50,285 nucleotides of DNA from Pseudomonas sp. M47T1 (GTDB taxonomy: Bacteria > Pseudomonadota > Gammaproteobacteria > Pseudomonadales > Pseudomonadaceae). The DNA lies in contig NZ_AJWX01000038.1 of assembly GCF_000263855.1 (NCBI RefSeq), positions 1-50,285 of the forward strand. The letters are read 5' to 3'. Positions within the stretch are counted from its first letter, which is position 1. Every line of letters begins with the position of its first letter. Of this stretch, positions 9,041 to 16,743 are shown one piece after another. The position numbers and the translations under genes were made by a program. The notes beneath the pieces are model-generated. The model saw nothing but the letters and a program-made list of their open reading frames with translations, ran no database searches and was not told where the DNA came from.

Positions 9041-9120
9041 TGCAGGCGCCGAGCTTGCTGGCGATGAGGCCCTTCCTGGCACGCTGCGGGGGCTGCATCG
9101 CGACCAAGGTCTGCTCCTAC
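9041..9120. repeat. Degenerate inverted REP-like pair
   Basis: The left part (9041-9067) resembles the Pseudomonas element TGTAGGAGCGAGCTTGCTCG with substitutions. The right part (9096-9120, CATCGCGACCAAGG...CTGCTCCTAC) resembles its reverse complement. Together they look like a decayed pair of opposed repetitive extragenic palindromes in the gap after the delta-60 gene. The rest of 8988-9226 shows no gene that I can support. Confidence 0.5.
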
Positions 9121-9226
9121 CCAATCGTAGCGTCACCACCGACGTAGCTGCCGAAGGCATGTGCTACCTACCGGCGCAGAGGGCTATGTTGCCTGGTTCC
9201 CAGCATTGCGCGCAGAACCAAAAAAA

Positions 9227-9256
9227 AGCCCCCGCTGCATCACTGCAGCGGGGGCT
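9227..9256. terminator. Bidirectional intrinsic terminator between rne and the delta-60 gene
   Basis: A perfect 13-base stem, AGCCCCCGCTGCA (9227-9239) and TGCAGCGGGGGCT (9244-9256), closes a 4-base TCAC loop. A run of A lies on the left (9220-9227) and a run of T on the right (9256-9260), so it can work in both directions. It lies 14 bases past the rne stop on the minus strand and ends the convergent delta-60 transcript as well. Confidence 0.93.
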
Positions 9257-9273
9257 TTTTCATGCCTTCAATG

Positions 9274-12200
9274 TCAGGCGAACGGTTTGTGTTCGTGCTG
9301 TTCCTCTGAGGCGCGGTGCTGATGCTCAACCACTGGCTCGGCTTCGGCTGCCTGGGCTGCGGCAGCAGCGGCAGCTTCGGCTTCACGCTTGCGGCGACGC
9401 ACTTCACGTGGGTCGTTCGGGGCGCGGCCGTTCGAGCTCAGGGCTACCGCCGGGGCTTCAACCACTGGCTCGGCCACGGCTGCAGGTTCGGCAACCACTT
9501 CAGGCTTGGCTTCGACTACAGGTTCGGCAGCAGCCACCGGCTGGGCTTCAACCACAGGCTCTGCCGGGGCTTCCACCACCGGTGCAGCTTCAACGATCGG
9601 GGCTGGAGCGGCTTCCACCACTTCTGCCTTGACCGGCTCGGCCACTGGCTCCGGTTGGATGTCGACGACCGGTGCGGCCGCTTCTTCCACGGTTTTCGGT
9701 GCCGGTGCTTCGAACACGAAGGATGGTTGCTCGACCACTGGGGCGGCAAACACTTCCGGTTCTGGCTGGGCTTCGATCACGGCAACAGGTTCGGCTACCG
9801 GAGTGGCCTCGACCACTGGCGTCACTTCAACAGGGGCTTCGCTGGCCGGGCTTTCGATGACCGGAGTCACTTCCACCGGCTGGTCGGCCACGACTTCGGC
9901 GTGCACAGCCGGGGTGGCGACTTCTTCTGCCGGGGCAGGAGCGGCTGCGACGACCGGTGCTGGCGCTTCGAACACTTCAGGGGCGGCTTCGTGCACGGTG
10001 GCAGTGGCGCGCTCGGCCTGAACGGCGGCCTCGGCTTCGGCTGGTGCGCTGATCACGCTGCTGGCAACGGCGGCAGTGACGGCCAGGCCGGCAGCCAGTT
10101 CGGCGCCCGACGGCTCGTGACCTTCTTCCTGACCTTCTTCCTGACCTTCTTCCTGACCTTCTTCGCTGCCTTCAACCACGTTGCCATTGGCATCGCGCTG
10201 ACGCTCACGACGGTTGCTGCGACGACGCTGGCCGCGGGAGCGACGACGTGGACGTTCGCCATCGGCGCCTTCCAGGTTTTCGTCCTGCTGCAGTTCTTCG
10301 TTCGGCAGTGCCTCGTCAGCGGCGGCTGCCACGGCTTCCTCTTCGCCCTGTTCAGGACGCAGGGTGCGCGGTGCACGCTCTTCACGCGGGGCGCGTTCTT
10401 CACGCGGCGCACGCTCTTCACGTGGTGCGCGTTCTTCACGCGGTGCACGCTCTTCACGTGGCGCGCGCTCTTCGCGAGGTGCCCGCTCTTCACGTGGAGC
10501 ACGTTCTTCACGCGGGGCGTCGTCTTCACGCAGTACGCGTTCTTCACGCGGTGCACGTGGCGCGCGCTCTTCACGAGGGGCACGTTCTTCACGTGGTGCG
10601 CGCTCAGGGCGCTCTTCGCGTGCGGCCGGTGCTACGGCGTCCAGCGGCTCGCGCAGTTCACGAACCGGGCGGTCCTCGCGGCTACGGCGCTCTTCGCGTG
10701 GTGCGCGTGGCTCGCGTGGTGGGCGTGGGGCGCGCTCTTCGCGGGCGGCCGGGGCTTCCTCGCGGGCTTCGCGTGGGGCGCGCTCTTCGCGTGGGGCACG
10801 GTCTTCGCGCGGCTTGCGCTCTTCGTCGCGACGGCCGTTGCGGTTGCGGCTTTGCTGGCGGCCGTTACGGCGTTCTTCGTTGCGCTGCGGGCGCTCCGTA
10901 GTCGCCGGCTTCTCGACAACCACGGGTGCGGCAGGCTCTTGCTTGGTGGCAAACAGGCTCACCAGGGATTTCACCAGGCCCTTGAACAGGCTTGGCTCCG
11001 GAATAACCGGGGCAGGGGCCGGGGCGGCAACCGGTGCGGCTGGCTCTTCGGCGGGTACCGGTGCCGAAGCGCGGGCCGGGGCGGTCTTGACTGCGGCTTC
11101 CTGGCGGACCAGGGTGCGGGTCGCGGCCACTGGCTGGACTTCTTCGACTTCGGCGGCAGCGATCTCGTAGCTCGACTGGGCGTTCTGGGCTTCAGGGCTG
11201 TCGTCGCGCAGGCGCTGTACTTCGAAGTGCGGGGTTTCAAGGTGGTCGTTCGGCAGGATGACGATACGAGCACGGGTGCGCAGTTCGATCTTGGTGATCG
11301 AGTTGCGTTTTTCGTTCAGCAGGAACGCGGCGACCGGGATCGGCACCTGGGCGCGGACTTCGGCGGTGCGGTCCTTCAGGGCTTCTTCTTCGATCAGGCG
11401 CAGGATGGCCAGCGACAGCGATTCGACGTCACGGATGATGCCGGTGCCGTTGCAGCGTGGGCAGACGATGCCGCTGCTCTCGCCCAGGGACGGACGCAGG
11501 CGCTGGCGGGACATTTCCAGCAGGCCGAAGCGTGAAATGCGGCCGATTTGCACGCGCGCACGGTCGGCTTCCAGGCATTCGCGGACTTTTTCTTCCACGG
11601 CGCGCTGGTTCTTGGCGGGGGTCATGTCGATGAAGTCGATCACGATCAGGCCGCCGATGTCGCGCAGGCGCAGCTGGCGAGCGATCTCTTCAGCCGCTTC
11701 CAGGTTGGTCTGCAGGGCGGTTTCTTCGATGTCACTGCCTTTGGTGGCGCGCGCCGAGTTGATGTCGATGGACACCAGGGCTTCGGTCGGGTCGATCACG
11801 ATCGAGCCGCCGGACGGCAGTTCAACCACGCGCTGGAAGGCGGTTTCGATCTGGCTTTCGATCTGGAAGCGGTTGAACAGCGGCACGCTGTCTTCGTACA
11901 GCTTGATCTTGCTGGCGTACTGCGGCATCACCTGGCGGATGAAGGTCAGGGCTTCTTCCTGGGCTTCAACGCTGTCGATCAGCACTTCGCCGATGTCCTG
12001 GCGCAGGTAGTCGCGGATGGCGCGGATGATCACGTTGCTTTCCTGGTAGATCAGGAAAGGTGCGGAACGGTCCAGGGAGGCTTCCTTGATCGCGGTCCAC
12101 AGTTGCAGCAGGTAGTCCAGGTCCCACTGCATCTCTTCGCTGCTGCGGCCAAGGCCTGCGGTGCGCACGATCAGGCCCATGTCGGCCGGGGCCACCAGGC

Positions 12201-12663
12201 CGTTCAGTGCTTCGCGCAGTTCGTTGCGTTCTTCGCCTTCGATGCGGCGCGAGATGCCGCCGGCGCGCGGGTTGTTCGGCATCAGGACCAGGTAGCGGCC
12301 CGCGAGGCTAATGAAGGTGGTGAGGGCGGCGCCCTTGTTGCCACGTTCTTCTTTCTCGACCTGGACGATGACTTCCTGGCCTTCGCTCAGGACGTCCTTG
12401 ATGTTGACGCGGCCTTCGGGGGATTTCTTGAAGTATTCGCGGGAGATTTCTTTGAGTGGCAGGAAGCCGTGACGTTCGGAGCCGAAGTCGACGAAGGCGG
12501 CTTCCAGGCTCGGTTCGATACGAGTGATTCGGCCTTTGTAGATGTTGGCCTTCTTCTGCTCGCGGGCGCCGGACTCGATGTCCAGGTCGTAGAGGCGCTG
12601 GCCATCTACCAGGGCAACACGCAACTCTTCGGGTTGAGTTGCGTTAATCAGCATTCTTTTCAT
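9274..12663 (-). CDS. rne: Ribonuclease E
   Basis: Essential endoribonuclease and degradosome scaffold, 1129 residues. The N-terminal catalytic half has an S1 RNA-binding domain (about 36-120), a DNase I-like subdomain with the metal Asp residues in S-I-D-I-N-S and V-I-D-F-I-D-M, and the zinc-link C-P-R-C-N-G-T-G near residue 400. The C-terminal half is low-complexity: an Arg-rich RNA-binding region (about 570-760) with eight APREER units, Glu/Gln-rich repeats, a long Ala/Pro/Val/Glu tract and an N-D-P-R motif near 1083. Short REER- and NDPR-type motifs are known in Pseudomonas RNase E. ATG 12663 gives MKRMLINATQPEE, the family start; an upstream ATG (12711) is rejected. The gene is probably autoregulated through its long leader. 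Confidence 0.97.
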   Translation of the reverse strand: MKRMLINATQPEELRVALVDGQRLYDLDIESGAREQKKANIYKGRITRIEPSLEAAFVDFGSERHGFLPLKEISREYFKKSPEGRVNIKDVLSEGQEVIVQVEKEERGNKGAALTTFISLAGRYLVLMPNNPRAGGISRRIEGEERNELREALNGLVAPADMGLIVRTAGLGRSSEEMQWDLDYLLQLWTAIKEASLDRSAPFLIYQESNVIIRAIRDYLRQDIGEVLIDSVEAQEEALTFIRQVMPQYASKIKLYEDSVPLFNRFQIESQIETAFQRVVELPSGGSIVIDPTEALVSIDINSARATKGSDIEETALQTNLEAAEEIARQLRLRDIGGLIVIDFIDMTPAKNQRAVEEKVRECLEADRARVQIGRISRFGLLEMSRQRLRPSLGESSGIVCPRCNGTGIIRDVESLSLAILRLIEEEALKDRTAEVRAQVPIPVAAFLLNEKRNSITKIELRTRARIVILPNDHLETPHFEVQRLRDDSPEAQNAQSSYEIAAAEVEEVQPVAATRTLVRQEAAVKTAPARASAPVPAEEPAAPVAAPAPAPVIPEPSLFKGLVKSLVSLFATKQEPAAPVVVEKPATTERPQRNEERRNGRQQSRNRNGRRDEERKPREDRAPREERAPREAREEAPAAREERAPRPPREPRAPREERRSREDRPVRELREPLDAVAPAAREERPERAPREERAPREERAPRAPREERVLREDDAPREERAPREERAPREERAPREERAPREERAPREERAPREERAPREERAPRTLRPEQGEEEAVAAAADEALPNEELQQDENLEGADGERPRRRSRGQRRRSNRRERQRDANGNVVEGSEEGQEEGQEEGQEEGHEPSGAELAAGLAVTAAVASSVISAPAEAEAAVQAERATATVHEAAPEVFEAPAPVVAAAPAPAEEVATPAVHAEVVADQPVEVTPVIESPASEAPVEVTPVVEATPVAEPVAVIEAQPEPEVFAAPVVEQPSFVFEAPAPKTVEEAAAPVVDIQPEPVAEPVKAEVVEAAPAPIVEAAPVVEAPAEPVVEAQPVAAAEPVVEAKPEVVAEPAAVAEPVVEAPAVALSSNGRAPNDPREVRRRKREAEAAAAAAAQAAEAEPVVEHQHRASEEQHEHKPFA
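10121..10165 (-). repeat. Perfect 12-base tandem repeat within rne (GQEE units)
   Basis: CCTTCTTCCTGA occurs three times in a row without change (10121-10156), followed by CCTTCTTC. On the coding strand it encodes an E-E-G-Q repeat. Unlike the APREER array, the copies are identical in DNA, which points to recent replication slippage. Copy number probably varies between strains. Confidence 0.85.
10381..10524 (-). repeat. Eight 18-base units encoding APREER repeats within rne
   Basis: Eight consecutive 18-base units each start TTCACG or TTCGCG on the plus strand and encode the hexapeptide phase E-R-A-P-R-E (one variant is D-D-A-P-R-E) at about residues 714-761. The units differ mostly at synonymous positions, so the protein repeat looks conserved by selection rather than newly duplicated. 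The region is Arg/Glu-rich and likely binds RNA. Confidence 0.85.
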
Positions 12664-12675
12664 GTAGTACCGTCG

Positions 12676-12695
12676 GTTTCCGGGCTGCCGGAAAC
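12676..12695 (-). promoter_or_regulatory. Stem-loop next to the rne ribosome-binding region
   Basis: Perfect 8-base arms GTTTCCGG (12676-12683) and CCGGAAAC (12688-12695) flank a 4-base loop. On the mRNA the 3' arm ends 12 nt before the AUG and contains the only GGA-like stretch, so it may mask ribosome entry. No strong Shine-Dalgarno sequence lies between the stem and the start codon. Confidence 0.6.
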
Positions 12696-13320
12696 GGCGT
12701 TCGGCACACACGACTTCTCACGGTCGGTGTCAGGTGCGTCAGCAGTGGCGGGGGCCATTGCAGTGTCTAGCGAGTCCACCCAACGGGGGTGAAGTCGCGA
12801 CCACGCTTCCTGCTTGCTGTGGTGTCAAAAGCACTCAGTCAGGAGGAGGAATCAATTGTCCTGCGTGGACGCCCGTGGCGTCTGATCAAGCCCGGGTCGT
12901 GTCGTGAGGCGCCTGTGGCAGTACTCGACATGACGCGGTGCTACACGGTCCGACGATTGTGCATCTCCACCCTACACGTATCCCTGATAATTCGGGTGCT
13001 GCCGCGCGCTGAATCCGCAACGGGTTGGCATTTATCGCAAGCACCGACAGGGCGCATGCGCATTTATGGCTAAGGCTTTGTGTTTCCGAAGCATTCGCCG
13101 CTACCGAGTGACAACGACCGCGATGGATGGGAGTGGCATCGAAAAAAAACTGAAAATGAGTGCAAAAACACCGCTCTTTTTGGCTTTCTCTCGGTCTTCT
13201 CACATCTGCGCCGGTTACGTTGCGTACCACCCCGTAATCAAGCAAAAACCCCGTCGGACGGCCTCGCGTCCTCATGAATTGCGTAGGCAAGGGCCGGTCT
13301 ACTACCGCATATCCGCTTGC

Positions 13321-13336
13321 CCGCCACTTTTGGCGG
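13321..13336 (-). promoter_or_regulatory. 5'-terminal stem-loop of the rne transcript
   Basis: CCGCCA (13321-13326) and TGGCGG (13331-13336) form a perfect 6-base stem with a 4-base loop. It would begin only about three nucleotides from the inferred rne start site. Hairpins at the very 5' end are known to hinder 5'-end-dependent RNase E attack, which fits an mRNA that encodes RNase E itself. The effect here is inferred. Confidence 0.5.
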
Positions 13337-13344
13337 CGTTCGCG

Positions 13345-13373
13345 ACTATAGCAGCAATCATTAAGTGCTTCAA
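13345..13373 (-). promoter_or_regulatory. rne promoter (sigma-70 type)
   Basis: Minus strand: -35 TTGAAG (13373-13368), a 17-base spacer and -10 TATAGT (13350-13345). The expected start is an A near 13339. It is the best sigma-70 match in the rne-rluC gap and overlaps the region just upstream of the rluC -10 element. Confidence 0.75.
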
Positions 13374-13386
13374 ATCCATAAAAAAT

Positions 13387-13395
13387 TGTTATTAT
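13387..13395 (+). promoter_or_regulatory. rluC extended -10 promoter element
   Basis: The sequence TGTTATTAT is an extended -10 element (TG-n-TATTAT, with TATTAT at 13390-13395). The -35 region is weak. Usual spacing puts transcription start at about 13401-13403, on the A of the rluC ATG (13402), so the mRNA could be leaderless. The element sits back to back with the rne promoter. Confidence 0.55.
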
Positions 13396-13401
13396 GGGGA
13401 A

Positions 13402-14361
13402 ATGACGACTACAACCCCTCCAACCTCCGGCGTCCAGCTGCTCGAGGTTGCGCCGGAATATGCCGGCCAACGCATCGACAATTTCCTCATTACTGCGCTC
13501 AAGGGTGTGCCCAAAACCTTGGTCTATCGCATTCTCCGCAAGGGTGAAGTGCGTGTGAACAAGGGGCGGATCAAACCCGAGTACAAGCTGCAGGCCGGGG
13601 ACATCGTCCGTATTCCACCTGTTCGCCTGCCCGAGCGCGACGAGCCCGTGCCGCTGGCCCAGGGGCTGTTGCAGCGCCTGGAAGCCTCGATCGTTTTCGA
13701 GGACAAGGCGCTGATCGTGATCAACAAGCCGGCCGGCATTGCCGTGCATGGTGGCAGCGGCCTGAACTACGGGGTCATCGAGGCCTTTCGTCAGTTGCGC
13801 CCGGACACCAAGGAGCTGGAACTGGTGCACCGCCTGGACCGCGACACGTCTGGCCTGCTGATGATTGCCAAGAAGCGCAGCATGTTGCGCCACCTGCATG
13901 CGGCCCTGCGCGGCGATGGCGTGGACAAGCGCTACATGGCCCTGGTGCGCGGGCGTTGGGACACGGCTCGCAAGCAGGTCAACGCGCCGTTGCAGAAGAG
14001 CAACCTGCGCTCCGGTGAGCGCATGGTCGAGATCGACGAAGAAGGCAAGGAGGCCCTGACCCTGTTCAAGGTGCTGCGCCGTTTCGGTGATTTCGCCACC
14101 ATGGTGGAAGCGCGACCCATTACCGGGCGTACCCACCAGATCCGCGTGCATGCCCTGCATGCCGGCCATAACATCGCCGGTGACACCAAATACGGTGACG
14201 AGGACTTCAGTCGCGAGATCCGCGACCTGGGCGGCAAGCGCCTGTTCCTGCACGCCTACCAGTTGACCGTACCGCTGCCCGATGGCGGCTCGCTGAAGCT
14301 TGAGGCGCCGGTGGACGACATGTGGGCCAAGACCGTGGAGCGCCTCGCCAGTGCCCCGTGA
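13402..14361 (+). CDS. rluC: 23S rRNA pseudouridine(955/2504/2580) synthase RluC
   Basis: Converts three uridines of 23S rRNA to pseudouridine. It has 319 residues: an S4 RNA-binding domain at about 18-75 (R-I-D-N-F-L...L-R-K-G-E-V-R-V-N-K-G-R) and a RluA-type catalytic domain with H-R-L-D-R-D-T-S-G-L-L near residues 143-153, whose second Asp is the nucleophile. The start is ATG 13402, giving MTTTTPPTSGVQLLEV. GGGGA lies only two bases upstream, too close for a normal ribosome site. It is divergent from rne, as in E. coli, and overlaps the next gene by 11 bases. Confidence 0.95.
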   Translation: MTTTTPPTSGVQLLEVAPEYAGQRIDNFLITALKGVPKTLVYRILRKGEVRVNKGRIKPEYKLQAGDIVRIPPVRLPERDEPVPLAQGLLQRLEASIVFEDKALIVINKPAGIAVHGGSGLNYGVIEAFRQLRPDTKELELVHRLDRDTSGLLMIAKKRSMLRHLHAALRGDGVDKRYMALVRGRWDTARKQVNAPLQKSNLRSGERMVEIDEEGKEALTLFKVLRRFGDFATMVEARPITGRTHQIRVHALHAGHNIAGDTKYGDEDFSREIRDLGGKRLFLHAYQLTVPLPDGGSLKLEAPVDDMWAKTVERLASAP

Positions 14362-15013
14362 CTATGATCTGCTGATCTTCGATTGGGATGGCACCTTGGC
14401 CGACTCCATTGGTCGGATTGTCGAGGCCATGAAAATGGCGGCGCGCTCGGCGGGTTATGCGCAGCGTGACGACGAGGCGATCAGGGGCATCATCGGTCTG
14501 GCGTTGCCTGAGGCAATTCTTACGCTGTATCCGGAAATGGATGACAGTCAGGTCGTGGCTTTTCGTCAACACTATGCCGATTGCTACATGACCATGGATG
14601 CCGAGCCATCGCCCTTGTTTCCGGATGTGCTGGAGTCGCTGGCGGCATTTCGGGCCGCTGGTTACCGTTTGGCGGTGGCCACGGGCAAGGCGCGTCGTGG
14701 CCTGGATCGGGTGTTGAAGGCCCATGGTTGGGAAGCGTACTTCGACATCACTCGCGCCGCTGACGAAACCCGCAGCAAGCCGCACCCGCTCATGCTCGAG
14801 CAGATCCTCGAGCATTGCCAGGTGCCGCGCGAACGAGCACTGATGGTGGGTGATGCGTCGTTCGACCTGCTGATGGCACGCAATGCCGGCATTGACGCCG
14901 TGGCGGTGGGGTATGGGGCCATGCCGCTTGAGGCTCTGAAGGTGCATGGGCCGGTACTGGCCATCGAGCGTTTCGCCGAGCTGCACAGCTGGTTGAGCGA
15001 TTCGACGAATTGA
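14351..15013 (+). CDS. HAD-superfamily hydrolase, phosphoglycolate phosphatase-like
   Basis: Cytoplasmic phosphatase of about 220 residues. Motif I D-W-D-G-T-L-A-D-S is near residues 11-19, motif II A-T-G-K-A-R-R-G-L-D near 112-121, the motif III Lys is in S-K-P-H-P, and motif IV is V-G-D-A-S-F-D-L. A helical cap lies between motifs I and II, the Gph/PGP pattern (subfamily IA). GTG 14351 overlaps the end of rluC and gives MPRDYDLLIFDWDG. The exact substrate cannot be told from sequence; conserved linkage to rluC and sppA is the usual pseudomonad layout. Confidence 0.88.
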   Translation: MPRDYDLLIFDWDGTLADSIGRIVEAMKMAARSAGYAQRDDEAIRGIIGLALPEAILTLYPEMDDSQVVAFRQHYADCYMTMDAEPSPLFPDVLESLAAFRAAGYRLAVATGKARRGLDRVLKAHGWEAYFDITRAADETRSKPHPLMLEQILEHCQVPRERALMVGDASFDLLMARNAGIDAVAVGYGAMPLEALKVHGPVLAIERFAELHSWLSDSTN

Positions 15014-15036
15014 ATTTTTCCGTAGGGAGCTGAACG

Positions 15037-16020
15037 ATGTCTGATGAATGGAAAGCGCCCGACGCCGAAAAGCGTGGTGATGACAAAAGCTGGCAATTGT
15101 TGGAGAGGACGTTGCAGGCCAACGTGATCGAGCACCGGCGTACTCGCCGCTGGGGGATCTTCTTCAAGTCGCTGACCTTCATCTACCTGTTCCTGGCCCT
15201 GGCGGCGTTCACGCCGTTGATGGACATGGAAAAGAGCGCCACCCGTGGCTCGCACTACACCGCGTTGATCGAAGTGCGTGGCGTGATCGCCGACCAGGAG
15301 GCGGCCAGCGCCGACAACCTGATCGGCAGCCTGCGTGCCGCCTTCGAGGACCCGAAGGTCAAGGCTGTGGTGTTGCGCATCAACAGCCCTGGTGGCAGCC
15401 CGGTGCAGGCAGGTTATGTGGTCGACGAGATTCATCGCCTGCGCAAGGAGCATCCGGATACCAAGCTGTACGCGGTGATCAGTGACCTGGGGGCTTCGGG
15501 CGCCTATTACATCGCCAGCGCCGCTGACCAGATCTACGCCGACAAGGCCAGTCTGGTGGGCTCCATCGGTGTGACGGCGGCCGGTTACGGCTTTGTGGGT
15601 ACCATGGAGAAGCTGGGCGTGGAGCGTCGCGCCTACACTTCGGGCGAGCATAAGTCGTTCCTCGATCCGTTCCAGCCGGCCAAGCCGGAGGAAACCCAGT
15701 TCTGGCAGGGCGTGCTGGATACCACGCACAACCAGTTCATCAATGTGGTCAAGCAGGGCCGTGGCGACCGCCTGAAGTTCAAGGAGCATCCCGAATTGTT
15801 CTCGGGCCTGATCTGGTCGGGTGAGCAGGCGCTGCAACTGGGCTTGATCGACGGGCTGGGCAATTCCAGCTACGTGGCGCGTGAGGTGGTGGGCGAGAAG
15901 GAGTTGGTCGACTTTACCGTCGAGGATTCCGCCCTGGACCGTTTCTCCAAGAAGCTGGGCGCCAGCGTGGCCGAAAAATTGGCCTTGTATATGGGGTTCA
16001 ATGGCCCATCGTTGCGCTAA
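15037..16020 (+). CDS. sppA: Signal peptide peptidase SppA (36K type)
   Basis: Membrane-anchored serine peptidase of family S49 that degrades released signal peptides. It has 327 residues, the short single-domain form. One N-terminal transmembrane helix is at about 42-62, followed by I-N-S-P-G-G-S-P. The nucleophile Ser is in G-A-S-G-A-Y-Y near residue 154, and S-G-E-H-K-S-F near 205 supplies the general-base Lys by analogy with Bacillus SppA. AGGGAGC (15025-15031) precedes the ATG. It is the last gene before a convergent Maf gene, and a hairpin separates the two. Confidence 0.93.
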   Translation: MSDEWKAPDAEKRGDDKSWQLLERTLQANVIEHRRTRRWGIFFKSLTFIYLFLALAAFTPLMDMEKSATRGSHYTALIEVRGVIADQEAASADNLIGSLRAAFEDPKVKAVVLRINSPGGSPVQAGYVVDEIHRLRKEHPDTKLYAVISDLGASGAYYIASAADQIYADKASLVGSIGVTAAGYGFVGTMEKLGVERRAYTSGEHKSFLDPFQPAKPEETQFWQGVLDTTHNQFINVVKQGRGDRLKFKEHPELFSGLIWSGEQALQLGLIDGLGNSSYVAREVVGEKELVDFTVEDSALDRFSKKLGASVAEKLALYMGFNGPSLR

Positions 16021-16027
16021 GCCTCGC

Positions 16028-16066
16028 CCTGGTGTGGGAATGGGTAGAGCCCGCTCCCACACCAGG
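16028..16066. terminator. REP-like hairpin between convergent sppA and maf
   Basis: A perfect 12-base stem, CCTGGTGTGGGA (16028-16039) and TCCCACACCAGG (16055-16066), closes a 15-base loop containing a GAGCCCGC segment. The TGTGGGA/TCCCACA arms match Pseudomonas REP-type sequences. It lies between two convergent genes and is the only structure there that could separate their transcripts, although no long T-run follows. Confidence 0.7.
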
Positions 16067-16073
16067 CTTGTGA

Positions 16074-16649
16074 TTAGATTTCCACCCCCTCCTGCAACAA
16101 CATATCCACCAGTCGGATCAGCGGCAGCCCCACCAGGCTGGTCGCATCCGGCCCGTGGGTGCTCTTGAACAAACTCACCCCCAATCCCTCCGCCTTGAAG
16201 CTGCCCGCGCAGTCATACGGCTCCTCGGCGTGCAGGTACCGCTGGATGGTCGCCAGGTCCAGTTCACGCATCTCCACGGTGAATGGCACACAGTCCACCT
16301 GGCAGTGCCCTGTGGCGCTGTTGAGCAGCGCAAGGCCCGTGAGGAAGGTCACGCTGGTGCCGCTGGCCTCCAGCAGTTGCGTGCAGGCCTTGTCGAAGGT
16401 GTGTGGCTTGCCCAGGATCTGTTCGCCCAGCACGGCCACTTGGTCGGAGCCAATGATAAGATGGCCCGGATGGCTGGCGGCCAGGGCGCGTGCTTTGTGT
16501 TCGGCCAGGCGTTTGACCAGCGTTTCGGCGGGTTCGTCGGCCAGCCGGCTTTCATCGATGTCGGGGCTGGCGCAAGTGAAGGAAAGGCGCAGGCGGCCCA
16601 GCAATTCCCGGCGATACGGCGAGCTTGAGGCAAGTAGCAAGGGCAGCAT
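16074..16649 (-). CDS. Maf/YceF-type nucleotide pyrophosphatase
   Basis: House-cleaning pyrophosphatase of 191 residues. The N-terminal motif L-L-A-S-S-S-P-Y-R-R-E-L-L (residues 4-16) has the S-P-Y-R-R form of the YceF subgroup, which hydrolyses m7GTP, rather than the S-P-R-R-x form of the dTTP/UTP enzymes. I-I-G-S-D-Q-V-A near residues 67-74 holds the catalytic Asp, followed by L-G-K-P-H-T. ATG 16649 has AGGAG (16659-16655, minus) upstream; a more distal ATG (16676) is less likely. It diverges from yceD, as yceF does in many Gammaproteobacteria. Confidence 0.92.
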   Translation of the reverse strand: MLPLLLASSSPYRRELLGRLRLSFTCASPDIDESRLADEPAETLVKRLAEHKARALAASHPGHLIIGSDQVAVLGEQILGKPHTFDKACTQLLEASGTSVTFLTGLALLNSATGHCQVDCVPFTVEMRELDLATIQRYLHAEEPYDCAGSFKAEGLGVSLFKSTHGPDATSLVGLPLIRLVDMLLQEGVEI

Positions 16650-16743
16650 GGCGGTCTCCTGAAGATGAGCGGTCATTCTATCACTGCCTAAAGGCCTAAT
16701 TTCCTTTGACAGAGTGGGGGGTCGTCCCTAGAATGCTGCGCCT

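Larger units (their letters stand above)
12664..13339 (-). other. Long structured 5' leader of rne
   Basis: From the inferred start site near 13339 to the rne ATG is about 676 bases with no supported gene. It opens with a hairpin (13321-13336). It contains a GC-rich segment followed on the minus strand by GGGG and TTTTT (about 13243-13260). A stable hairpin lies just upstream of the start codon (12676-12695). E. coli rne has a 361-nt leader through which RNase E limits its own mRNA; an analogous role here is inference. Small open frames in this stretch lack coding character. Confidence 0.6.

Noticed and set aside
10121..10524. Tandem repeats read as a CRISPR array
   Set aside because: The repeats are contiguous coding hexapeptide or tetrapeptide units inside rne, without spacers.
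9316..11535. Long plus-strand open frame of 739 codons opposite rne
   Set aside because: It is the complement of the low-complexity, GC-rich RNase E C-terminus. It has repeats of Phe/Thr/Arg and Gly runs and no family features. The minus-strand RNase E is unmistakable.
12789..13073. Small plus-strand frame of 94 codons in the rne leader region
   Set aside because: No good ribosome site and no family features. It lies over the inferred antisense leader of rne.
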